Source: Hyphomicrobiales bacterium (GTDB lineage: Bacteria; Pseudomonadota; Alphaproteobacteria; Rhizobiales; JALURZ01). Taken from it: a DNA stretch of 6,290 nt. Each line of letters opens with the position of its first letter. Position 1 is the first letter of the stretch. The notes beneath the pieces were generated by a model. That model had not been told where the DNA came from, did no database searches, and saw only the letters and a list, made by a program, of their open reading frames with translations. Shown here in pieces: positions 1 to 5,582 of the stretch. The stretch is from NCBI GenBank assembly GCA_027058735.1, contig JALURZ010000113.1, positions 1 to 6,290 of the forward strand, in the 5' to 3' direction. A program made the position numbers and the translations under genes.

Positions 1-2
1 GC

Positions 3-374
3 CTGCTGGCGCTGATCGCGGCGGGCGGCGAGGTGCTTGAATTTCTTGCCGGCGCGGCCGGGGCGGCCAACAAGGGCGGCAGCCGGCGCGCCGTTGCGCT
101 GGCCATCGTGGGAACGATTGTCGGTAGCATCGCGGGCGCGGTGATGGGCCTGCCCGTACCGGTCATCGGCCCGCTTGCCGGTGCGCTTCTGGGGGGCGCG
201 GGCGGGGCGTTCGCGGGCGCCTATCTGGGCGAGATGTGGAAGCACGGCAGTGGCGACCAGAGCATCCGCGTGGGCGTCGGCGCGGCCATCGGGCGGTTGC
301 TCGGGACGCTGGGCAAGCTGTTGGTGGGGCTGATCATGATCGTCACTCTCGCGGTGCGTGTGTTCTCCGCATGA
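3..374 (+). CDS. DUF456-family glycine-rich membrane protein (3' part only)
   Basis: This reading frame is open at the left edge and ends with TGA at 372-374, so only about the last 123 codons are present. A GTG at 33 could be read as a start, but the frame continues upstream without a stop and the residues there (LLALIAAGGEVLEFLAG) look like the family, so the true start is probably outside the window. The visible part has three hydrophobic, glycine/alanine-rich stretches. One carries the pattern PVIGPLAGALLGG followed by GAYLGE, which resembles the repeated GxxxG-type helices of DUF456 (PF04306) inner-membrane proteins. A last hydrophobic segment, LVGLIMIVTLAVRVF, ends at the C-terminus. 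The family has no well-defined biochemical function that I know of. It lies 96 bases upstream of aroK on the same strand. The family call comes from recalled pattern, not a profile search. Confidence 0.72.
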   Translation: MLALIAAGGEVLEFLAGAAGAANKGGSRRAVALAIVGTIVGSIAGAVMGLPVPVIGPLAGALLGGAGGAFAGAYLGEMWKHGSGDQSIRVGVGAAIGRLLGTLGKLLVGLIMIVTLAVRVFSA

Positions 375-402
375 GCCGGCCCACCGCGGCGCAAGACAGA
401 GG

Positions 403-431
403 TTGCCCGCATCGTTTCCCGCGCATAGATT
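403..431 (+). promoter_or_regulatory. Candidate sigma70-type promoter for aroK
   Basis: TTGCCC (403-408) and TAGATT (426-431) are separated by 17 bases. Each matches four of six positions of the -35 and -10 consensus. Transcription would begin near 438, about 33 bases before the aroK ATG at 471. It lies in the 96-base gap between the DUF456-type gene and aroK. A GATTC (GANTC, the CcrM methylation site of alphaproteobacteria) at 428-432 overlaps the -10 box. Four-of-six matches occur by chance, so this is only a candidate. Confidence 0.3.
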
Positions 432-470
432 CTTCGGCACGGTGCGTCGGCGCCCCTTGCCGATGGCGAA

Positions 471-1067
471 ATGCCCGCTGCGATGGAGCCTGCAATTTCA
501 AACGCTCAGCCCACAGATCGGATCACGGCCGCGCTCGGCGATCGCGCCATCGTCATGATCGGGCTGATGGGCGCGGGCAAGACAACCATCGGGCGGCGTC
601 TGGCGGCGCGCCTGGAACTGCCCTTTTTTGATGCCGATGCGGAGATCGAAAAGGCCGCGGGCAAGACGGTCGAGGACATATTCGCCGACCATGGCGAAGC
701 GTATTTTCGCGATGGCGAGCGCAGGGTCATCGCCCGCCTGCTGGGGGCCGGCGCGCAGGTTCTGGCGACCGGCGGCGGCGCCTTCATGGATGCGCGGACC
801 CGCGACCTGATTTCAAAATGCGGGTTATCGGTCTGGCTGAAAGCCAATCACAAGGTGCTGATGGCGCGCGTGGGCCGGCGTTCTCACCGTCCGCTGCTGA
901 AGGCGGACGATGCCGGCGCGGTCATGCGCACGCTGATGGACAAGCGCTACCCGGTTTACGAAAAGGCCGATATCACGGTTGAAAGCAGCGATGTCGCCCA
1001 CGATATCGTGGTCAACAAGGTGATCAGGAAGATCGCCGGGAAACTGGGCGCGACCGCGCGCCGGTAA
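471..1067 (+). CDS. aroK: Shikimate kinase AroK
   Basis: Cytosolic enzyme that phosphorylates shikimate with ATP to give shikimate 3-phosphate, the fifth step of the shikimate pathway. The 198-residue product has the family hallmarks in order: Walker A GLMGAGKT at 31-38; the DAD pair at 54-56, where the second Asp should bind shikimate; YFRDGE at 78-83 with Arg80 as a shikimate ligand; the GGG turn at 101-103; the lid sequence HRPLL with Arg140; and Arg159 in KRYPVY, another expected ligand. Roughly 25 residues precede the first strand, somewhat longer than E. coli AroK, as is common in alphaproteobacteria. The ATG at 471 is chosen, but neither it nor the in-frame ATG at 483 (194 residues) has a clear Shine-Dalgarno sequence, so the start is uncertain by four codons. 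aroB follows 96 bases downstream, as usual in proteobacteria. All key residues are present. Confidence 0.96.
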   Translation: MPAAMEPAISNAQPTDRITAALGDRAIVMIGLMGAGKTTIGRRLAARLELPFFDADAEIEKAAGKTVEDIFADHGEAYFRDGERRVIARLLGAGAQVLATGGGAFMDARTRDLISKCGLSVWLKANHKVLMARVGRRSHRPLLKADDAGAVMRTLMDKRYPVYEKADITVESSDVAHDIVVNKVIRKIAGKLGATARR

Positions 1068-1084
1068 CCAAGTTCTCGACCGCT

Positions 1085-1114
1085 TTGCAACAGGCGGGCG
1101 ATATCAGGCATACT
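1085..1114 (+). promoter_or_regulatory. Weak candidate promoter for aroB
   Basis: TTGCAA (1085-1090) and CATACT (1109-1114), separated by 18 bases, each match four of six consensus positions. They lie in the aroK-aroB gap, about 50 bases before the aroB ATG. The alternative is that aroB is only read through from the aroK promoter. The match is weak and spacing slightly long, so this is a low-confidence suggestion. Confidence 0.17.
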
Positions 1115-1130
1115 CGCCGCCGATTGTCCG

Positions 1131-1146
1131 GCGCGATAGCTCGCGC
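1131..1146 (+). repeat. Perfect 6-bp inverted repeat in the aroK-aroB gap
   Basis: GCGCGA (1131-1136) and TCGCGC (1141-1146) are perfect reverse complements around the four-base loop TAGC. They end 17 bases before the aroB start codon. In RNA this would form a short, GC-rich hairpin just upstream of the aroB ribosome-binding region. No T-run follows, so it does not look like an intrinsic terminator. In DNA this GC-rich such a repeat may be chance. Confidence 0.35.
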
Positions 1147-1163
1147 GCCTTGCCCGGCTGACG

Positions 1164-2312
1164 ATGAAACCGAACCAACTGAACGCAGATCAAGCTGACG
1201 GCACCCGGCAGGTCCGCGTCGCCCTTGGCGAGCGCAGCTATGCGATCCATATCGGCTCCGGGGCGCTGGCGCACGCGGGCGCGCTCGTCGGCGCGCATCT
1301 TGCCCGGCCGCGCACGGTGATTGTCGCCGACCGCACGGTGGCCGGACTGCACCTGCCGGCATTATGCGCATCCCTCGATGGAGCCGGCATCGCCCATGAG
1401 AGTATTCTTGTGGACCCGGGCGAGGGCTCGAAGACTTTCGCGACCCTGGAGCGGATCTGCGACGAATTGCTGAAACTGGGCGTTGAGCGCAATGACACGA
1501 TCATTGCGTTTGGCGGCGGCGTGACCGGCGATCTCGCCGGATTTGCCGCGGCCATTTTGCGCCGTGGCGTGCATTTCGTCCAGATACCCACCACGCTGCT
1601 GGCCCAGGTGGATTCGTCTGTCGGCGGCAAGACCGCGATCAATTCAAGGCTCGGCAAGAATCTCATCGGCGCGTTTCACCAGCCCGCCCTGGTCATCGCC
1701 GACACCGATCTGCTGCGAACACTGCCCGCCCGCCAGATGCGCGCGGGCTATGCCGAGGTGGTGAAATACGCGCTGATATCGGATGCCGGGTTCTTCGACT
1801 GGCTGGCGAACAATCACAATGCGCTGTTCGCCTGCGAAAGTGCCGCCCTCGCCCATGCGGTGGCCACAAGCTGCGCCAGCAAGGCGGATATCGTGGCGCG
1901 CGATGAACGCGAATCCGGCCAGCGCGCGCTGCTCAATCTGGGGCACACATTCGGCCATGCGCTGGAGGCGGCCGCCGGCTATACGGGCCGGATCCTGCAT
2001 GGCGAGGCGGTGGCCGCCGGGCTGGCGATGGCGTTCCGGTTTTCCGCCCGGCTCGGGATCTGCGGCGCCGAGGCGGTTCAGCGCGTCGAAACCCATCTTC
2101 GCGCCGCCGGGCTGGCCGCCGGCCTTGCCGAACTGCCCGGCCCCTGGCCGGATGCCGATGCGCTCATCGCCATCATGGCCCAGGACAAAAAGACGGTCGC
2201 CGGCAAGCCTGTTCTTGTGCTTGCGCGCGACATCGGAGACGCCTTCATCGCGCGCGATATCGACCGGCCCGCGCTGCTGAAATTCCTCAACGATCAACTC
2301 GCGGACCTGTAA
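1164..2312 (+). CDS. aroB: 3-Dehydroquinate synthase AroB
   Basis: Cytosolic NAD- and divalent-metal-dependent enzyme that cyclises DAHP to 3-dehydroquinate, the second step of the shikimate pathway. The 382-residue product is close to the usual family length and carries all the expected motifs: the dinucleotide-binding GGGVTGD at 117-123; IPTTLLAQVDSSVGGKTAIN at 141-160; EVVKYALI at 198-205; LGHTFGHALE at 259-268; and HGEAV at 279-283. By comparison with known synthases the metal ligands should be Glu198, His261 and His279. The ATG at 1164 starts about ten residues before the first conserved segment and is the best start, though I see no strong Shine-Dalgarno before it; a short hairpin lies there instead. 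Its TAA shares its last base with the ATG of the next gene (TAATG), which suggests translational coupling to the CNNM/CBS protein. No key residue is missing. Confidence 0.97.
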   Translation: MKPNQLNADQADGTRQVRVALGERSYAIHIGSGALAHAGALVGAHLARPRTVIVADRTVAGLHLPALCASLDGAGIAHESILVDPGEGSKTFATLERICDELLKLGVERNDTIIAFGGGVTGDLAGFAAAILRRGVHFVQIPTTLLAQVDSSVGGKTAINSRLGKNLIGAFHQPALVIADTDLLRTLPARQMRAGYAEVVKYALISDAGFFDWLANNHNALFACESAALAHAVATSCASKADIVARDERESGQRALLNLGHTFGHALEAAAGYTGRILHGEAVAAGLAMAFRFSARLGICGAEAVQRVETHLRAAGLAAGLAELPGPWPDADALIAIMAQDKKTVAGKPVLVLARDIGDAFIARDIDRPALLKFLNDQLADL

Positions 2313-3577
2313 TGCCCGAAACCGAATTTCTGGCGACCATCGCCGCCATTCTTGTCCTGCTGGTGCTGTCGGCGTTTTTCTCTGGCTCCGAAACCGCGCT
2401 GACCGCGACCTCGCGGGCGCGGTTGCACGAACTTGAGCGCCGGGGCGAAAAGAGAGCCGGCATCGTGTCGCGGTTGATCGCCGCGCCCGAGCGTCTCATT
2501 TCCAGCATCCTGCTGGGCAACAATTTCGTGAATGTGCTGGCCTCCGCACTGGCCACGAACCTGTTGTTGTCTGTTTTCGGCGATGCCGGCGTCGTCTATG
2601 CGACCTTCGTGATGACGGCTCTCATTTTGATCTTTTCGGAAGTCGTGCCGAAAACCTACGCCATCCTGCAGCCTGAACGCAGCGCGCTCCAGGTGGCCTG
2701 GCCCCTGCGCCTCGCCGTGCGCCTGCTGGCGCCGGTCGCTGCCGGCGTGCAACTCGTCGTGCGCGGCCTGTTTCGGCTGTTCGGCGTGAAAATCGACGCC
2801 GACAGGCCGATCCTCTCCGTGCATGAGGAACTGCGTGGCGTTATCGATCTGCACCATCGCGAGGGGACCGTGGTCAAGGACGACCGCGATATGCTGGGCG
2901 GCGTTCTCGATCTGCGAAACCTAGAAGTATCCGATGTCATCGTGCACCGGACGAAAATGGTCAGCATGGATATCGAAGCGCCGCCGGAAGACATTCTGGC
3001 CGCCGTTCTCAATACCGGCTACAGCCGGATACCCATGTGGCAGGGCGGTCCGGACAATATCGTCGGCATCCTGCACGCCAAGGAACTGCTGCGCGGTCTC
3101 AACAAGACCAGAGGCAATATCGCCAGGATCAACATCAAATCCCTGTGCAGCACGCCGTGGTTCGTGCCCGATACGACGCCGCTTTCCGAGCAGCTCAACG
3201 CGTTTTTGAAGCGCAAGACGCAATTTGCCGTCGTGGTGGACGAATATGGCGAGGTCATGGGGCTGGTGACGCTGGAGGATATTCTCGAAGAGATCGTGGG
3301 CGAAATCATCGATGAGCACGATACCCTGGTGTCAGGCATCAGCCGCCTGTCCGACGGCAGCGCCATCGTGGAGGGCACCGTGGCGATCCGCGATCTCAAT
3401 CGCGCCATGGGCTGGTCCCTGCCGGAAGACGAGGCGACGACGGTCGCCGGTCTGGTCATTCATGAAGCCCGGATGATCCCGGACACGGCCCAGGCGTTCA
3501 CGTTTCACGATTTCCGGTTTGAGGTCCTCAAGCGGCGGCGCAACCAGATCACCTCGCTCAAGATCAAACCACTGTGA
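2312..3577 (+). CDS. CNNM/CBS-domain membrane protein of the HlyC/CorC family
   Basis: Predicted inner-membrane protein of 421 residues with the standard three-part layout. Residues about 1-155 form the CNNM (DUF21) membrane domain, with hydrophobic segments near 7-27, 62-87, 92-112 and 128-150. It has the conserved FSGSETAL (23-30), GNNFVN (69-74) and FSEVVPKTYA (108-117), the last a signature of this domain. A pair of CBS domains follows (about 205-335), including FAVVVDEYGEVMGLVTLEDI at 305-324. The C-terminal CorC_HlyC domain spans about 345-420. Related bacterial proteins are implicated in magnesium/cobalt efflux (CorC, MpfA) and structurally characterised homologues move Mg2+; 'hemolysin' is a historical name. 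Which ion this protein handles cannot be read from the sequence. The start overlaps the aroB stop by one base, so it is probably the distal gene of the aro transcript. Its stop faces that of bolA across 9 bases with no visible terminator. Confidence 0.93.
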   Translation: MPETEFLATIAAILVLLVLSAFFSGSETALTATSRARLHELERRGEKRAGIVSRLIAAPERLISSILLGNNFVNVLASALATNLLLSVFGDAGVVYATFVMTALILIFSEVVPKTYAILQPERSALQVAWPLRLAVRLLAPVAAGVQLVVRGLFRLFGVKIDADRPILSVHEELRGVIDLHHREGTVVKDDRDMLGGVLDLRNLEVSDVIVHRTKMVSMDIEAPPEDILAAVLNTGYSRIPMWQGGPDNIVGILHAKELLRGLNKTRGNIARINIKSLCSTPWFVPDTTPLSEQLNAFLKRKTQFAVVVDEYGEVMGLVTLEDILEEIVGEIIDEHDTLVSGISRLSDGSAIVEGTVAIRDLNRAMGWSLPEDEATTVAGLVIHEARMIPDTAQAFTFHDFRFEVLKRRRNQITSLKIKPL

Positions 3578-3586
3578 CAATTCCGG

Positions 3587-3856
3587 TCATTCCCCGGGCG
3601 CACGGGCGGAAATCGCCAGGGCATGGACGGGGCCGGCAAGTTCGGCGGCCAGAACCTCGTTGATCATGCGGTGACGCTCAAGCAGGGACTTGCCATCGAA
3701 CAGGGCGGCGACGACACTGACCCGGAAGTGGGTTTCGCCTTCGGGCCGCGCACCGGCATGACCCGCATGCAGGTGGCTCTCATCGGTCACACTGAGTTCG
3801 TCCGGCGAAAGGGCTTTGGAAAGTTTCTGTGTTATCGTGTCTTTGACGCTGGCCAT
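3587..3856 (-). CDS. bolA: BolA-family protein
   Basis: Small cytosolic protein of 89 residues, a normal length for the family. It carries the BolA-fold signatures HLHAGHAGARPEGETHFRV (28-46), with the loop histidines often used to bind a shared iron-sulfur cluster, then ERHRMIN (60-66) and the C-terminal VHALAI (77-82), whose His78 is the near-invariant BolA histidine. BolA proteins pair with monothiol glutaredoxins (Grx4/GrxD) through a bridging [2Fe-2S] cluster and are linked to iron homeostasis; E. coli BolA is also a stress- and shape-related DNA-binding protein. No glutaredoxin gene is in the window. The ATG at 3854-3856 is supported by a purine-rich Shine-Dalgarno six bases upstream. 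The gene is divergent from the J-protein gene and convergent with the CorC-type gene. Which BolA subgroup it belongs to cannot be settled here. Confidence 0.95.
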   Translation of the reverse strand: MASVKDTITQKLSKALSPDELSVTDESHLHAGHAGARPEGETHFRVSVVAALFDGKSLLERHRMINEVLAAELAGPVHALAISARAPGE

Positions 3857-3862
3857 CGCACG

Positions 3863-3870
3863 CTCCCCCT
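3863..3870 (-). promoter_or_regulatory. Ribosome-binding site of bolA
   Basis: On the minus strand the sequence AGGGGGAG lies six bases before the bolA ATG. It is the clearest Shine-Dalgarno-like sequence in the window and supports the chosen bolA start over any longer reading. Confidence 0.65.
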
Positions 3871-3908
3871 CGTGTCCAGTCTATCACTTTTTGCACGGCC
3901 TGGCTCGC

Positions 3909-3937
3909 TTGTTTTCACATCGCCGGATATTCATAAT
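3909..3937 (+). promoter_or_regulatory. Candidate promoter of the J-protein gene, close to its GTG
   Basis: TTGTTT (3909-3914) and CATAAT (3932-3937) are separated by 17 bases. The -10 box matches five of six consensus positions and the -35 three of six. It lies in the 88-base gap between the divergent bolA and J-protein starts, one of the few AT-richer spots in the window. Transcription would begin at about 3943-3945, essentially on the GTG at 3945, which would give a leaderless mRNA. I found no equally good promoter for bolA on the other strand of the gap. Confidence 0.38.
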
Positions 3938-3944
3938 CGACCCC

Positions 3945-4526
3945 GTGAAAAACCGTTCGACCATATTCGACGCCATCCGCGTCAAGCCGGATCGGGACCG
4001 TCTGCTGCGCGACCTGCACCCAAGCTGCGACTGGGCCGGGTGCGATGGCCCGGCCATGTACAAGGCGCCGCGGGGGCGCGGGCGCGAAGGCCAGTTCCAC
4101 AGGTTTTGCATCGACCATGTGCGGATCTACAACAAGGCCTATAACTATTTCGACGGCATGAGCGACACCGACGTCATCGACTACCAGAAATCGGCGCTTA
4201 CCGGGCACCGGCCAACATGGAAATGGGCGTCGAACTCGCGGGCACCGGGCAGGCGCGATGGACCGGCGCGGCGGCGCGATCCTTTCGATTTTTTTGCTGC
4301 CGGCGGCGCCGCGCGCCCTGCCCGCACGGTGCGTAACGCCGAACGCCGCGCCCTGACCACCTTGTGTCTGGACGAAACCGCGACCCCCCGGGAGGTCAAG
4401 GACCAGTACAAGCTGCTGGTCAAACGCCACCACCCCGACGCCAATGGCGGCAGGCGCGAAAGCGAAGAAAAGCTGCGTGACATTATCCAGGCCTACGCCT
4501 ATTTGAAGTCTTCGGGCTTTTGCTAG
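3945..4526 (+). CDS. Small J-domain (DnaJ-like) protein with N-terminal Cys/His cluster
   Basis: A 193-residue protein with the J domain at its C-terminus. Residues about 134-193 contain ERRALTTLCLD, the basic helix YKLLVKRHH and the HPD tripeptide at 163-165 needed to stimulate Hsp70 (DnaK) ATPase, then helix III up to the end. Helix IV and the zinc and substrate domains of canonical DnaJ are absent. The N-terminal part has CDWAGC (28-33) and FCIDH (54-58), that is C28, C33, C55 and H58, a possible metal site, followed by YNKAYNYFDGMSD and ALTGHRPTWKW. An Arg/Pro/Ala-rich linker (about 95-130) joins the halves. I recall similar proteins just upstream of cobS in other alphaproteobacteria. The GTG at 3945 is chosen because family similarity starts just after it (NRSTIFDAIRVKP). 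An in-frame ATG at 3816 would add 43 unrelated residues and run into bolA. No Shine-Dalgarno precedes the GTG. It is probably a co-chaperone; its client is unknown. Confidence 0.85.
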   Translation: MKNRSTIFDAIRVKPDRDRLLRDLHPSCDWAGCDGPAMYKAPRGRGREGQFHRFCIDHVRIYNKAYNYFDGMSDTDVIDYQKSALTGHRPTWKWASNSRAPGRRDGPARRRDPFDFFAAGGAARPARTVRNAERRALTTLCLDETATPREVKDQYKLLVKRHHPDANGGRRESEEKLRDIIQAYAYLKSSGFC

Positions 4527-4574
4527 ACGCCGGGCGCATTTCAGCGGCCGCGCGACAATCGGAAATACAGGACA

Positions 4575-5564
4575 ATGACAGTTGAACAACACCATACGGG
4601 CGCGGGCGAGCCGGACATGCACATCTCGGTGCGGCAGGTCTTCGGTCTGGAGTCCGATCTGGAGGTGCCTGCCTACAGCGAGAGTGCGGAACATGTCCCG
4701 GAAATAGACCCCGACTACCTGTTCAATCATGACACGACGCTGGCCATCCTCGCGGGCTTCCGCAACAACCGCCGGGTCATGATCCAGGGCTATCACGGCA
4801 CCGGCAAATCGACCCATATCGAACAGGTCGCGGCACGGCTGAACTGGCCGTGCGTGCGGGTCAATCTGGACAGCCATATCTCGCGCATCGATCTGGTGGG
4901 AAAGGACGCCATCGTCATCAGGGACGGCAAGCAGGTCACCGAATTTCGCGAAGGGCTCCTGCCCTGGGCGCTGCAGACCAACACCGCGCTGGTGTTCGAT
5001 GAATATGACGCGGGCCGCCCCGATGTGATGTTCGTGATCCAGCGCGTGCTTGAAGTACAGGGCAAGCTGACCCTGCTGGACCAGAACCGCGTCATCACGC
5101 CGCATCCCGCATTTCGCCTGTTTTCGACGACCAACACCATCGGGCTGGGGGATACCAGCGGCCTGTATCACGGCACCCAGCAGATCAACCAGGGCCAGAT
5201 GGACCGCTGGAGCATCGTGGCCACGCTCAATTATCTGCCTCATGACCAGGAAGCCGCCATCGTGCTGGCGAAGGCGAAAACCTATGACACCGAAGCGGGC
5301 CGCGAGACCGTGTCGAAAATGGTCCGCGTCGCCGATCTTACCCGCAGCGCCTTCATCAACGGCGATCTCTCCACGGTCATGAGCCCGCGCACGGTGCTGA
5401 CCTGGGCGGAGAATGCGGAAATTTTCGGCGATGTGGGATTCAGCTTCGCCGTGACCTTTCTCAACAAGTGCGATGAGACCGAACGCGGCATGGTGGCGGA
5501 ATTCTACCAGCGCTGCTTCGGCGAGGAACTGCCCGAACCGTCCGCCAAAATAGCCCTGTCCTGA
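4575..5564 (+). CDS. cobS: Cobaltochelatase subunit CobS (AAA+ ATPase)
   Basis: MoxR-type AAA+ ATPase that, with CobT, forms the chaperone complex driving ATP-dependent cobalt insertion into hydrogenobyrinic acid a,c-diamide by CobN, in aerobic cobalamin synthesis. The 329-residue length is normal for CobS. Visible motifs are the family N-terminus SVRQVFGLESDLEVPAYSE (18-36); Walker A GYHGTGKS (72-79); Walker B ALVFDEYD with Asp142 and Glu143; the sensor-1 region FSTTNTIG with Asn187; MDRW (209-212), whose Arg211 is a candidate arginine finger; and SPRTVL (270-275). The ATG at 4575 has AGGA only two bases before it, which is close. An in-frame ATG at 4617 (Met15) is the alternative, but known CobS proteins have a similar short leader before the conserved VRQVFG. 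It lies 48 bases after the J-protein gene and 18 before cobT, so the three are probably one transcript. No cobalamin riboswitch fits in the 48-base gap. Confidence 0.95.
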   Translation: MTVEQHHTGAGEPDMHISVRQVFGLESDLEVPAYSESAEHVPEIDPDYLFNHDTTLAILAGFRNNRRVMIQGYHGTGKSTHIEQVAARLNWPCVRVNLDSHISRIDLVGKDAIVIRDGKQVTEFREGLLPWALQTNTALVFDEYDAGRPDVMFVIQRVLEVQGKLTLLDQNRVITPHPAFRLFSTTNTIGLGDTSGLYHGTQQINQGQMDRWSIVATLNYLPHDQEAAIVLAKAKTYDTEAGRETVSKMVRVADLTRSAFINGDLSTVMSPRTVLTWAENAEIFGDVGFSFAVTFLNKCDETERGMVAEFYQRCFGEELPEPSAKIALS

Positions 5565-5582
5565 CGGGAGTGTCGTTCAGCC

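Noticed and set aside
33..374. GTG at 33 as the true start of the DUF456-type gene
   Set aside because: The frame is open to the left edge and the upstream residues are similar in character, so the gene most likely begins outside the window.
1644..2297. Minus-strand open frame of 217 codons antisense to aroB
   Set aside because: It overlaps the conserved catalytic part of aroB and has no recognisable domain; it is a codon-bias shadow.
3578..3586. Bidirectional terminator between the CorC-type gene and bolA
   Set aside because: Only 9 bases separate the stops, and I found no GC-rich stem followed by a T-run around them.
3816..3944. ATG at 3816 as the start of the J-protein
   Set aside because: It would overlap the 5' end of bolA by 41 bases, add 43 residues with no family resemblance, and read through the divergent promoter region. 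The GTG at 3945 fits much better.
4527..4574. Cobalamin riboswitch or independent promoter before cobS
   Set aside because: The gap is only 48 bases, far too short for a cobalamin riboswitch of about 200 bases, and I see no convincing -35/-10 pair.
3915..5243. Minus-strand open frame of 442 codons antisense to the J-protein gene and cobS
   Set aside because: It lies opposite two well-supported genes, its translation shows no recognisable family, and long antisense frames are expected in GC-rich DNA with strong third-position GC bias. I regard it as a shadow.
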